Positions 8,254-19,560 of a stretch of DNA of 63,058 nucleotides are shown here, in pieces. Numbering within the stretch: the stretch's first letter is position 1; each line of letters opens with the position of its first letter. This stretch comes from an uncultured Azohydromonas sp. (GTDB lineage: Bacteria; Pseudomonadota; Gammaproteobacteria; Burkholderiales; Burkholderiaceae_C). The stretch is from the NCBI RefSeq assembly GCF_937926365.1, contig NZ_CALAOH010000211.1, positions 1-63,058 of the forward strand. The letters are read 5' to 3'. Both the position numbers and the translations under genes were made by a program. The notes beneath the pieces are model-generated. The model saw only the letters and a program-made list of their open reading frames with translations, had not been told where the DNA came from and did no database searches.

Positions 8254-9420
8254 TTGCTGCCTGTACAGCCTCCCGCACTTCTCGCACTTGCAGACGGCAC
8301 GGTCTTTCAGGGCACCTCGATCGGCGCAGCCGGTCATACCGTCGGCGAAGTGGTGTTCAACACCGCGCTCACCGGCTACCAGGAAATCCTCACCGACCCG
8401 AGCTACTGCCGCCAGATCGTCACGCTGACGTATCCGCACATCGGCAACTACGGGGTCAACGGCGAGGATGTCGAGGCCTCGAAGGTCCATGCCGCTGGCC
8501 TGGTGATCAAGGACCTGCCCGTGCGCGTGTCCAACTTCCGCGCCGGCCAGTCGCTCACCGAGTACCTGCAGTCCCAGGGCACGGTCGCCATCGCCGATAT
8601 CGACACGCGGCGCCTGACGCGCGTGCTGCGCACCACCGGCGCGCAAAACGGTTGCATCGTCGCCTTCCCGGCCGGCACCGTGATCACCGAGGCGCACAAG
8701 GCCGAGGCCGTGGAGCGCGCCAAGGCCGCGCCCAGCATGGCGGGGCAGGACCTGGCCAAGGTGGTCTCCACGCGCGATGCCTACGAGTGGACGCAGACCG
8801 AGTGGAAGCTCGGCAGCGGCTACGGCGTCCAGGAGGCCCCGCGTTTCCACGTCGTGGCCTACGACTACGGCGTGAAGCTCAACATCCTGCGCATGCTTGC
8901 CAGCCGCGGCTGCCGCATCACGGTGCTGCCGGCGCAGGCATCGGCGCGCCAGGCGCTGGCGCTCAATCCCGACGGCATCTTCCTGTCCAACGGCCCCGGC
9001 GACCCGCAGCCCTGCGACTACGCCATCGAGGCCGTGCGCGAGCTCATCAACAGCGGGCTGCCGACCTTCGGTATCTGCCTAGGCCACCAGATCATGGCCC
9101 TGGCCGCCGGCGCGCCGACCTACAAGATGAAATTCGGTCACCACGGCGCCAACCATCCGGTCAAGGACCTGGACAGCGGCCGCGTGAGCATCACCAGCCA
9201 GAACCACGGTTTCGCCGTGAAGGCCGACGCGCTGCCGGCCAACCTGCGCGCCACGCACGTGAGCCTGTTCGATGGCTCGCTGCAGGGCCTGGCCTGGACC
9301 GACAAACCCGCCTTCTGCTTCCAGGGGCACCCCGAGGCCTCCCCCGGCCCGCACGACATTGCATACCTGTTCGACCGCTTCATTGAGCTGATGGCGGCGC
9401 GCCAGACGGAGAAGAACTGA
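8254..9420 (+). CDS. carA: Carbamoyl-phosphate synthase small subunit
   Basis: 388 aa glutaminase subunit that supplies ammonia from glutamine to CarB for carbamoyl phosphate, used in pyrimidine and arginine synthesis. The N-terminal CPSase small-chain domain includes VGEVVFNTALTGYQEILTDP; the C-terminal class I glutamine amidotransferase has nucleophile C275 in FGICLGHQ and the H359/E361 pair in GHPEASPGPHD. The start is TTG 8254, supported by a GGAG at 8243-8246 and by the alignment of LALADGTVF with the usual N-terminus; no upstream ATG exists. carB begins 1 bp after its stop. Confidence 0.95.
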   Translation: MLPVQPPALLALADGTVFQGTSIGAAGHTVGEVVFNTALTGYQEILTDPSYCRQIVTLTYPHIGNYGVNGEDVEASKVHAAGLVIKDLPVRVSNFRAGQSLTEYLQSQGTVAIADIDTRRLTRVLRTTGAQNGCIVAFPAGTVITEAHKAEAVERAKAAPSMAGQDLAKVVSTRDAYEWTQTEWKLGSGYGVQEAPRFHVVAYDYGVKLNILRMLASRGCRITVLPAQASARQALALNPDGIFLSNGPGDPQPCDYAIEAVRELINSGLPTFGICLGHQIMALAAGAPTYKMKFGHHGANHPVKDLDSGRVSITSQNHGFAVKADALPANLRATHVSLFDGSLQGLAWTDKPAFCFQGHPEASPGPHDIAYLFDRFIELMAARQTEKN

Positions 9421-9421
9421 G

Positions 9422-12676
<3,255 letters not shown>

Positions 12677-12735
12677 ACTGCAGCCGCGTCGCCACCGCCC
12701 GGGCCTGCCGTCGGGGCGGTGTCTTCTTCCAACTT

Positions 12736-12757
12736 AAACGCGCCCCGGGCGCGTTTT
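12736..12757 (+). terminator. Hairpin downstream of carB, probable terminator
   Basis: AAACGCGCCC/GGGCGCGTTT is a perfect 10-bp inverted repeat around a single C, followed by TTTTGCTTTT. It ends 25 bp before greA, so it may separate carAB from greA or only attenuate readthrough. The T-tract is interrupted, hence moderate confidence. Confidence 0.65.
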
Positions 12758-12781
12758 GCTTTTGATCCATCAATCCGAACC

Positions 12782-13258
12782 ATGGCCACCATTCCCATTA
12801 CCAAACGCGGCGCCGAGAAGCTCAAGGAGGAGCTGCAGCGCCTGAAGTACGTCGAGCGGCCTGCGGTGGTCGTGGCAATTCAGGAGGCGCGAGCGCAGGG
12901 CGACTTGTCGGAGAACGCCGAGTACGACGCTGCCAAGGACAAGCAGGGCTTTATCGAGGGCCGGATCCTGGAGATTGAGGGCAAGCTGGCTGCAGCACAG
13001 GTGATTGACCCATCAGAGCTTGATGCCGGTGGGCGCGTGGTCTTCGGCGCCACGGTGGACCTGGAGGACGAGGCCACGGGCATGAGCGTGACCTATCAGA
13101 TCGTCGGGGACGATGAGGCCGACCTCAAGCAGGGTCTGATCTCCATCAGCTCGCCCATTGCGCGCGCGCTCATTGGCAAGGAAGCCGGCGATGTGGCCGA
13201 GGTACAGGCGCCCGGCGGCATCAAGACCTACGAGATTATGGAAGTGCACTACCGGTGA
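12782..13258 (+). CDS. greA: Transcription elongation factor GreA
   Basis: 158 aa. GreA enters the RNA polymerase secondary channel and stimulates cleavage of backtracked transcripts. The N-terminal coiled coil (KLKEELQRLKYVERPAVV) carries the catalytic acidic tip in LSENAEYDAAKD; the C-terminal FKBP-like domain contains ISSPIARALIGKEAGDV. ATG 12782 starts at MATIPITKRG; the upstream open frame is the carB terminator region. The GTGA overlap with the next gene indicates translational coupling. Confidence 0.95.
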   Translation: MATIPITKRGAEKLKEELQRLKYVERPAVVVAIQEARAQGDLSENAEYDAAKDKQGFIEGRILEIEGKLAAAQVIDPSELDAGGRVVFGATVDLEDEATGMSVTYQIVGDDEADLKQGLISISSPIARALIGKEAGDVAEVQAPGGIKTYEIMEVHYR

Positions 13259-13725
13259 GCTCTGCCGCGACAACGGGCGGTGGCGGCCTGCTGCGCGCAC
13301 GCCGGCTGCTGCCCCCGCTGTGGGCTGGGCTGCTGCTGTGCGTCGCCTTGGTGGCCACGCCGGCGCCTTTTGCGACGCTGGAGCGTACGCAGGCCGGGCT
13401 GGTAGTGGCTTTCATCTTCAAGCGAGAGGCGTTCCTAACGCTGGCAGCGGCGCTGGCCTTCGTGCTGATCGAGCGGCGCCGCGCGCGCGCCGGGCTGGGG
13501 CCCCAGTTCAGTACCGAAATGGCACTGGCGCTGGGTGCGCTGTTCTTCACGGTGATCGGCTATTTTGGCCTGCAGCCGATGATGGCCTTGGCGCGTGCTG
13601 AGCAGGGCACGCTGGGCTTCGGGCAACTGCACGCCGTCAGCCTGGTGCTTTTCGGCATGAAGATCCTGTGTGTTCTGGCGCTGTCGTGGCGGGTGACGGC
13701 GCCGGCCAAGGCGCCACCTTCCTGA
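13255..13725 (+). CDS. DUF4149-domain membrane protein
   Basis: 156 aa integral membrane protein with about four hydrophobic segments (near residues 20-38, 48-75, 88-108 and 125-147), matching DUF4149 proteins that commonly follow greA in Burkholderiales. Its GTG start overlaps the greA stop codon. Function is unknown; the conserved neighbourhood is the only hint. It converges with yhbY, with 15 bp between the stops and no visible terminator. Confidence 0.82.
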   Translation: MSSAATTGGGGLLRARRLLPPLWAGLLLCVALVATPAPFATLERTQAGLVVAFIFKREAFLTLAAALAFVLIERRRARAGLGPQFSTEMALALGALFFTVIGYFGLQPMMALARAEQGTLGFGQLHAVSLVLFGMKILCVLALSWRVTAPAKAPPS

Positions 13726-13740
13726 CGCGAGTTTCTCGAT

Positions 13741-14214
13741 TTACTCGGCCACGCGCTTTTTGACGCTGGTGGTGCGGCGCTTGGCGCGTTTGATGCTGCC
13801 ACCGGGTGTCACGCGCTCGTTGCCTAGAACGCGTACTTTCTTAACCTGGGGGCGGTGGTTGCCGCTTTTGCTGAACTTCACGATCTTCACCACCTTCGGG
13901 CCAGGGCGGCGGTCTTCGCGCTCCTCAGCTTCCTTGGGTGGGATGGGGCGCCACAGCACCAGCAGCTTGCCAATGTGCTGGATGGGTGCGGCGTCGAGTT
14001 GGTCGGCCAACTGGCCGAGCAGGGCCTCGCGCGCGGCGCGGTCATCGGAAAAGACGCGCACCTTGATCAGGCCATGGGCCTTGAGCGCGGCATCGAGTTC
14101 CTTGAGCACGCCGGGGGTGAGGCCCTCGGCCCCAATTTGCACAACGGGGTCGAGGTGGTGAGCGGCGGCGCGGTGTTCCTTACGCTGGGCCGGGGTCAGA
14201 TTGATCGCAGACAT
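13741..14214 (-). CDS. yhbY: CRM-domain ribosome-assembly RNA-binding protein YhbY
   Basis: 157 aa. The first ~100 residues form a CRM (CRS1-YhbY) domain: LTPAQRKEHRAAAHHLDPVV, VQIGAEGLTPGV and LIKVRVF, ending in QHIGKLLVLWRP; the family binds pre-50S ribosomal particles. E. coli YhbY has about 97 residues, so this protein has an extra ~55-residue Lys/Arg-rich tail (KVVKIVKFSKSG... KRAKRRTTSVKKRV) that probably adds nonspecific RNA binding. It is divergent from rlmE with only 20 bp between the two start codons. Confidence 0.9.
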   Translation of the reverse strand: MSAINLTPAQRKEHRAAAHHLDPVVQIGAEGLTPGVLKELDAALKAHGLIKVRVFSDDRAAREALLGQLADQLDAAPIQHIGKLLVLWRPIPPKEAEEREDRRPGPKVVKIVKFSKSGNHRPQVKKVRVLGNERVTPGGSIKRAKRRTTSVKKRVAE

Positions 14215-14234
14215 CCTTACATTATCGACGCAGC

Positions 14235-14909
14235 ATGAAGATCAAGACCAAGAGCAAGAAGGTCAACAAGGCGTGGCTTGCGGATCACATCAACGATCCC
14301 TACGTGAAGCTGGCGCAGCGGGAGGGCTATCGTGCCCGTGCCGCTTACAAGCTCAAGGAGATCGACGAAGCGCTGGGCCTGGTCCGGCCGGGGCAGGTAG
14401 TGGTGGACCTGGGTGCCGCTCCTGGGGCCTGGAGCCAGTATCTGCGGCGGCGCTTCGCGCCCAAGGCCGCCGGTACGGGCGGTGCGGCAGTGGGTGAGCT
14501 GCAGGGCACGATCATCGCGTTGGACATCCTGCCGTTCGAGCCGGTGGAAGGCGTGCAGTTCATCCAGGGTGACTTCCGGGAGGACGCGGTGCTGGTGCAA
14601 CTGCAGGAAGCGCTGGCCGGGCGGCAGGCCGATCTCGTGGTCTCAGATATGGCGCCCAACTTGTCCGGTATCGAGAGTGCAGACTCTGCGCGCATTGCCC
14701 ATTTGGTCGAACTGGCGGTGGAGTTCTGTGACGGACACCTCAAGCCCTCCGGTGCGCTAGTGTGTAAAGTTTTCCACGGCAGTGGCTACAGCCAGTTGGT
14801 GGAACTCTTCAAGCGGCACTTTCGTGTCGTCAAGCCGATCAAGCCCAAGGCTTCGCGTGACCGGTCGGCGGAAACTTTCCTGGTAGGCCTGGGTCTGAAA
14901 AAGGCTTGA
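14235..14909 (+). CDS. rlmE: 23S rRNA (uridine-2552-2'-O)-methyltransferase RlmE (FtsJ/RrmJ)
   Basis: 224 aa heat-shock methyltransferase acting on U2552 of 23S rRNA in the 50S subunit. SAM-binding VVVDLGAAPGAWSQYL is followed by the K-D-K-E catalytic tetrad elements: Lys in RAAYKLKEID, Asp in VVSDMAPNLSG, Lys in VCKVFHGSG and Glu in SAETFLVGLG. Residues ~75-92 hold a short Ala/Gly-rich insertion compared with E. coli. It precedes ftsH as in most proteobacteria, separated by 160 bp that carry their own promoter. Confidence 0.95.
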   Translation: MKIKTKSKKVNKAWLADHINDPYVKLAQREGYRARAAYKLKEIDEALGLVRPGQVVVDLGAAPGAWSQYLRRRFAPKAAGTGGAAVGELQGTIIALDILPFEPVEGVQFIQGDFREDAVLVQLQEALAGRQADLVVSDMAPNLSGIESADSARIAHLVELAVEFCDGHLKPSGALVCKVFHGSGYSQLVELFKRHFRVVKPIKPKASRDRSAETFLVGLGLKKA

Positions 14910-14987
14910 GGGGCTTTGTCCATCCGTGTTGCCCAGGGCGTTGAAAACACCTGCCTCCTCCCGGGACAAAGCAAGATTTGTCGAACC

Positions 14988-15015
14988 CTTGACTGAACTA
15001 AAATTGCCCCCAATT
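14988..15015 (+). promoter_or_regulatory. Sigma32 (RpoH)-like promoter for ftsH
   Basis: CTTGACT at 14988-14994, a 13-nt spacer, then CCCCAATT at 15008-15015. This matches the heat-shock consensus CTTGAA-N13/14-CCCCATNT closely, especially the diagnostic run of C in the -10 element. No good sigma-70 -10 is placed correctly for the same -35. A 9-bp hairpin (CCGTCACGC/GCGTGACGG, 15021-15045) follows in the leader, 25 nt before the ftsH start. Confidence 0.72.
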
Positions 15016-15069
15016 CCGCTCCGTCACGCCCCGCGCGCGTGACGGGGCCTGGTTTGAAAAGGAGCCGCG

Positions 15070-16980
15070 GTGAACAATCAATGGTTCTCTAAAGTCGCTG
15101 TCTGGATGGTGATCGCCTTGGTGCTGTTCACCGTCTTCAAGCAGTTCGACCGCGGAGTGACGGCCGGTAACCAGATCGGTTATTCGGACTTTTTGGAAGA
15201 GGTGCGTGCTAAGCGCATCAAGTCCGTGACGCTGCAGGAAGGCAACGGCGGTACGGACATCATTGCCACCACTACCGACGACAAACGGCTGCGCAGTACC
15301 GCTACCTACCTCGATCGGGGCTTGGTGGGTGATCTGATCAACAACGGGGTCAAGTTCGACGTTAAGCCGCGCGAAGAGCCCTCAGTGCTGATGAGCATTC
15401 TCGTGAGCTGGGGTCCGATGCTGCTGCTCATCGGCGTGTGGATCTACTTCATGCGCCAGATGCAAGGTGGGGGCAAGGGCGGCGCCTTCAGCTTTGGCAA
15501 GTCCAAGGCGCGCATGCTGGACGAGGCTAACAACTCCACCACCTTTGCCGACGTTGCCGGCTGCGACGAGGCCAAGGAAGAGGTCAAGGAACTCGTGGAC
15601 TTCCTGAAGGATCCTCAGCGCTTCCAGAAGCTCGGCGGCCGCATCCCGCGCGGCGTGTTGCTGGTGGGCCCTCCGGGTACCGGTAAGACGTTGCTGGCTA
15701 AGGCCATTGCGGGTGAAGCGAAGGTGCCTTTCTTCAGCATCTCCGGTTCCGATTTCGTTGAAATGTTTGTTGGCGTGGGCGCGGCGCGTGTGCGCGACAT
15801 GTTTGAGCAGGCCAAGAAGAGCGCTCCCTGCATCATCTTCGTGGACGAGATCGACGCCGTGGGTCGCCACCGCGGTGCTGGCCTGGGCGGCGGCAACGAT
15901 GAGCGCGAGCAGACGCTGAACCAGATGCTCGTTGAGATGGACGGGTTCGAAACCAACTTGGGTGTGATCGTGATGGCGGCCACCAACCGGCCCGACATCC
16001 TCGATCCCGCGCTGTTGCGTCCTGGCCGCTTCGACCGCCAGGTCTACGTGACGCTGCCCGACGTGCGTGGCCGCGAGCAGATCCTCAACGTGCACATGCG
16101 CAAAGTACCGGTGGGCCAGGACATCCGCGCCGACATCCTGGCGCGCGGCACCCCGGGCTTCTCTGGTGCTGATCTGGCCAACCTCGTCAACGAGGCGGCG
16201 CTGTTCGCCGCACGGCGCAATGCGCGTGTGGTCGAGATGGTCGACTTCGAGAAGGCCAAGGACAAGATCATGATGGGCCCCGAGCGCAAGTCCATGGTCA
16301 TGCCCGAGGAAGAGCGCAAGAACACGGCGTACCATGAGGCCGGCCATGCATTGGTGGCGCGCTTGATGCCCAAGACCGACCCGGTGCACAAGGTCACGGT
16401 GATCCCGCGCGGTCGTGCCCTGGGCGTGACGATGCAGCTGCCCGAAGGCGATCGCTACAGCATGGACAAGGAGCGCATGCTCTCCACCATCTCCGTGCTA
16501 TTCGGTGGACGCATCGCGGAAGAGGTGTTCATGAACCAAATGACCACCGGTGCTTCCAACGACTTTGAGCGTGCTACGCAGATCGCCCGTGACATGGTCA
16601 CCCGTTACGGCATGACCGATGAACTGGGCCCCATGGTCTACGCGGAGAACGAAGGCGAGGTGTTCCTGGGCCGCTCCGTCACCAAGCAGGTCAACGTCTC
16701 CGAGGAGACGATGCAGAAGGTGGACAAGCAGATCCGCAAGATCATCGACGAGCAGTACGCCATCGCGCGCCGGCTCATCGAGGAGAACAAGGACAAGATG
16801 CATGCTATGGCGCGCGCGCTGATCGAATGGGAAACCATCGACAGCGACCAGATCGACGACATCATGGCCGGCAAGCCGCCCCGTCCACCCAAGGACTGGA
16901 CGTCCACGCCGCCCCGCTCGGGTGGCAACGTCACGCCGCCGGTCAACCCGGACGGCACGCCCGCCACGGCATCGTCCTGA
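15070..16980 (+). CDS. ftsH: ATP-dependent zinc metalloprotease FtsH
   Basis: 636 aa membrane-anchored AAA+ protease that degrades misassembled membrane proteins and short-lived regulators such as sigma32. Two membrane segments (about residues 8-24 and 105-123) flank the periplasmic domain. Walker A is GPPGTGKT (200-207), Walker B IIFVDEID, the second region of homology ends in RPGRFDR, and the zinc site is HEAGH (422-426). The start is GTG 15070 with GGAG 5 nt upstream. A sigma32-like promoter precedes it and a strong terminator follows, so ftsH can be transcribed as its own heat-shock unit. Confidence 0.97.
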   Translation: MNNQWFSKVAVWMVIALVLFTVFKQFDRGVTAGNQIGYSDFLEEVRAKRIKSVTLQEGNGGTDIIATTTDDKRLRSTATYLDRGLVGDLINNGVKFDVKPREEPSVLMSILVSWGPMLLLIGVWIYFMRQMQGGGKGGAFSFGKSKARMLDEANNSTTFADVAGCDEAKEEVKELVDFLKDPQRFQKLGGRIPRGVLLVGPPGTGKTLLAKAIAGEAKVPFFSISGSDFVEMFVGVGAARVRDMFEQAKKSAPCIIFVDEIDAVGRHRGAGLGGGNDEREQTLNQMLVEMDGFETNLGVIVMAATNRPDILDPALLRPGRFDRQVYVTLPDVRGREQILNVHMRKVPVGQDIRADILARGTPGFSGADLANLVNEAALFAARRNARVVEMVDFEKAKDKIMMGPERKSMVMPEEERKNTAYHEAGHALVARLMPKTDPVHKVTVIPRGRALGVTMQLPEGDRYSMDKERMLSTISVLFGGRIAEEVFMNQMTTGASNDFERATQIARDMVTRYGMTDELGPMVYAENEGEVFLGRSVTKQVNVSEETMQKVDKQIRKIIDEQYAIARRLIEENKDKMHAMARALIEWETIDSDQIDDIMAGKPPRPPKDWTSTPPRSGGNVTPPVNPDGTPATASS

Positions 16981-17012
16981 TCTGGCGTTCCCTGACTAAC
17001 ACGCTGTACATA

Positions 17013-17035
17013 CGGGGCCTTCGGGCCCCGTTTTT
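17013..17035 (+). terminator. Rho-independent terminator after ftsH
   Basis: CGGGGCC/GGCCCCG stem with a TTCG tetraloop and a TTTTT tract. It ends 12 bp before the folP start, so any folP transcript must read through it or begin extremely close to the gene. Confidence 0.9.
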
Positions 17036-17047
17036 ATTCATCTGCCC

Positions 17048-17881
17048 ATGTTCTGGACCACCACGCGCTTTCGCATCGCCCTCTCTCGCCCGCAAGTGAT
17101 GGGCATCGTCAACGTCACGCCTGATTCCTTCTCGGACGGCGGCCAGCATGCCGACGCGGTTTCGGCGCAGGCGCACTGCGACCAACTCCTGGCTGAGGGT
17201 GCCGACATTCTGGACATCGGCGGCGAATCCACCCGTCCGGGCTCATCCACGCCCAGCGAGGCGGAAGAGTGGGCCCGCGTCGAACCCGCGCTGCGCCATG
17301 CCATGACGCTGGGCGTGCCGGTGTCGGTCGATACCAGCAGCCCGCTGGTGATCCGCAACGCGCTGGATCTCGGCGTGGACATCATCAACGACGTGCGCGC
17401 CTTGCAGCGCCCGGGAGCACAAGAAGCGCTGCTGCAATCCGGCATCGCCGCCGGCGTGTGCCTGATGCACATGCAGGGCGAGCCCGCCACGATGCAGGCC
17501 GCGCCCACGTATGAAGACGTGGCAGCCGAGGTCGGTGCGTTCCTGCAAGAGCGCCTGACTGCCCTGCGTGAGCATGGCGTGGCTGACGAGCGCATCGTGC
17601 TGGACCCCGGCTACGGCTTCGGCAAGACGGTGGCGCACAACTTGGACCTGCTGCGCCGTCAACGAGAGCTGCTGGCCCTGGGGAGGCCGCTGCTGGTGGG
17701 CCTGTCGCGCAAGTCCTGTCTGGGAACCGTCACCGGCCGCCCTGTGAACCAGCGCTTGGTTCCCAGCGTGGCCGCGGCGCTGGCCGCAGTGGCCCAGGGT
17801 GCGCAGGTGGTACGAGTTCACGATGTCGCTGCCACCGTGGACGCTCTCAAGGTTTGGCAAGCTGCCGGGCTGGTGCGGTAA
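17048..17881 (+). CDS. folP: Dihydropteroate synthase
   Basis: 277 aa TIM-barrel enzyme joining 6-hydroxymethyl-dihydropterin pyrophosphate with p-aminobenzoate in folate synthesis; the sulfonamide target. Signatures are MGIVNVTPDSFSDGG near the N-terminus, DILDIGGESTRPGS, the mid-protein DIINDV loop and the C-terminal VRVHDVA. ATG 17048 is only 12 bp after the ftsH terminator, with no strong ribosome site visible. glmM follows 85 bp downstream on the same strand, the usual folP-glmM pair. Confidence 0.95.
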   Translation: MFWTTTRFRIALSRPQVMGIVNVTPDSFSDGGQHADAVSAQAHCDQLLAEGADILDIGGESTRPGSSTPSEAEEWARVEPALRHAMTLGVPVSVDTSSPLVIRNALDLGVDIINDVRALQRPGAQEALLQSGIAAGVCLMHMQGEPATMQAAPTYEDVAAEVGAFLQERLTALREHGVADERIVLDPGYGFGKTVAHNLDLLRRQRELLALGRPLLVGLSRKSCLGTVTGRPVNQRLVPSVAAALAAVAQGAQVVRVHDVAATVDALKVWQAAGLVR

Positions 17882-17966
17882 GGCTGCAAGAGCCAGCCTC
17901 TGGACGACAATGCCGGGTCGCCCTGAGGGTCGCGATGACGCTGGCTTACAAGCACAAGGAAAGAGG

Positions 17967-19298
17967 ATGAGCAGGAACTACTTCGGCACGGACGGCATCC
18001 GAGGGACTGTCGGCCAATCGCCCATCACCCCGGATTTCATGCTGCGGTTGGGGCATGCCGTGGGACGGGTGCTGCGCGCCGGCACGAAGCGCCCGACGGT
18101 GCTGATCGGCAAGGACACGCGCATCTCGGGCTACATGATCGAGTCCGCCTTGGAGGCCGGCTTCGCCTCGGCCGGTGTGGACGTGGTGCTCAGCGGGCCG
18201 CTGCCCACCCCCGGCGTGGCCTATCTCACGCGGGCGCTGCGGCTGGACCTGGGCGTGGTCATCAGCGCCTCGCACAACCCTTTCAACGACAACGGCGTCA
18301 AGTTCTTCTCGGCCCAAGGCCAAAAGCTGCCCGATGCCTGGGAGCTGGCGGTGGAAGCGGCGCTGCTGGAGCCGGCGCACTGGGTGGATTCCACGGGCCT
18401 GGGCAAGGCGCGCCGCCTGGAGGATGCGGGCGGGCGCTACATCGAGTTCTGCAAGAGTTGCGTCAGCAACGAGCTCTCGCTCAAGGGCATGAAGCTGGTT
18501 GTGGATGCTGCCCATGGCGCGGCCTACCACGTGGCCCCGGCGGTGTTCCACGAGTTGGGCGCAGAGGTCGTGACCATTGGCGCTAGCCCGGATGGACTCA
18601 ACATCAATGCCGGCGTGGGCGCCACGGCACCGCAGGCGCTGGTGCAGGCCGTGCGTGAGCACGGTGCCGACTACGGCATCGCGCTCGATGGCGATGCGGA
18701 CCGGCTGCAGATGGTCGATACCACCGGCCGCCTCTACAACGGCGACGAGCTTCTCTACGTCATGGTGGCGGACCGCTTGGCCCAGGGCAACAGCGTGCCC
18801 GGTGCAGTTGGCACGCTGATGACCAACATGGGCGTGGAAATGGCACTGCGCCGCTTAGACGTGCCGCTGGTGCGCGCGAAGGTGGGCGACCGCTACGTCC
18901 TGGAAGAGCTCGCGGCTCGCGGCTGGCAGTTCGGCGGCGAGGGCTCGGGCCACCTGCTGGCGCTGGACTGCCACACCACGGGCGACGGCATCGTGAGCGC
19001 ACTGCAGATCCTGCAGGCCGTGCGCCGCCAGGGCCGTTCGCTGGCGTCCCTGCTCGAAGGCGTGAGCCTCTTTCCGCAGACGCTGCTCAACGTGCGTCTG
19101 GCCGAAGGCAGCGACTGGAAGAAAAACGCCAAGCTGGCGCAGACCCAGATGGAAGTTGAGCGCGCCCTCGGCGATGCCGGCCGCGTGCTGATCCGCGCCT
19201 CCGGCACCGAACCGGTGCTGCGTGTGATGGTCGAGGCCCGTGACGCGCAGCAGGGTCGCTCCTGCGCGGAACTGCTGGCCGAGGCGGCGCGAGGCTGA
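17967..19298 (+). CDS. glmM: Phosphoglucosamine mutase
   Basis: 443 aa. Converts glucosamine-6-phosphate to glucosamine-1-phosphate on the way to UDP-GlcNAc for peptidoglycan and lipopolysaccharide. The phosphorylated active-site serine is S102 in ISASHNPFNDNG, the metal loop is DGDADR, and the substrate-binding GGEGSGH and C-terminal IRASGTEPVLRVM phosphate loop are intact. ATG 17967 with AGAGG upstream starts at MSRNYFGTDGIRG. A terminator closes the unit. Confidence 0.96.
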   Translation: MSRNYFGTDGIRGTVGQSPITPDFMLRLGHAVGRVLRAGTKRPTVLIGKDTRISGYMIESALEAGFASAGVDVVLSGPLPTPGVAYLTRALRLDLGVVISASHNPFNDNGVKFFSAQGQKLPDAWELAVEAALLEPAHWVDSTGLGKARRLEDAGGRYIEFCKSCVSNELSLKGMKLVVDAAHGAAYHVAPAVFHELGAEVVTIGASPDGLNINAGVGATAPQALVQAVREHGADYGIALDGDADRLQMVDTTGRLYNGDELLYVMVADRLAQGNSVPGAVGTLMTNMGVEMALRRLDVPLVRAKVGDRYVLEELAARGWQFGGEGSGHLLALDCHTTGDGIVSALQILQAVRRQGRSLASLLEGVSLFPQTLLNVRLAEGSDWKKNAKLAQTQMEVERALGDAGRVLIRASGTEPVLRVMVEARDAQQGRSCAELLAEAARG

Positions 19299-19328
19299 GG
19301 CGCGCGTCGGGTTTTTGTCCTGGGCAGA

Positions 19329-19358
19329 AGAGGCGGCGGCAGCCGCCTCTTTGTTTTT
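19329..19358 (+). terminator. Rho-independent terminator after glmM
   Basis: AGAGGCGGC/GCCGCCTCT stem with a GGCA loop, followed by TTGTTTTT. It separates glmM from the phosphate regulon. Confidence 0.88.
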
Positions 19359-19492
19359 CCGTCGGCTGTTTCGGTGCCCGCCCGCTATCCCGCAGCATGA
19401 CGTCCGTGTGATGTCGGCGATCCGTCTCACCCATGTCATCGCGTTGTGACTACAAGACAAGAGCGAGACAGCCGCGCTGATGCGCAGGGATG

Positions 19493-19526
19493 CTGTCACA
19501 CGGGTGTCACACATGCGCACTAGAGT
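19493..19526 (+). promoter_or_regulatory. Pho box and -10 element of the pst promoter
   Basis: Two 7-bp direct repeats, CTGTCAC (19493-19499) and GTGTCAC (19504-19510), are spaced exactly 11 bp start to start, the geometry of a PhoB-binding Pho box (consensus CTGTCAT repeated every 11 bp). A TAGAGT hexamer at 19521-19526, 10 bp downstream, is a plausible -10, as in Pho-regulated promoters where the box replaces the -35. A weaker pair, ATGTCAT/TTGTGAC (19433-19450), has the same spacing and could be a second half-conserved site. Confidence 0.8.
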
Positions 19527-19560
19527 CGCGCCCATCGCTCAACTGCCTTGAGGATCCGCG

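Noticed and set aside
14989..15016. Sigma-70 promoter TTGACT...CAATTC before ftsH
   Set aside because: The -10 match is poor, while the same DNA fits the sigma32 consensus with correct spacing, so the heat-shock reading was kept.
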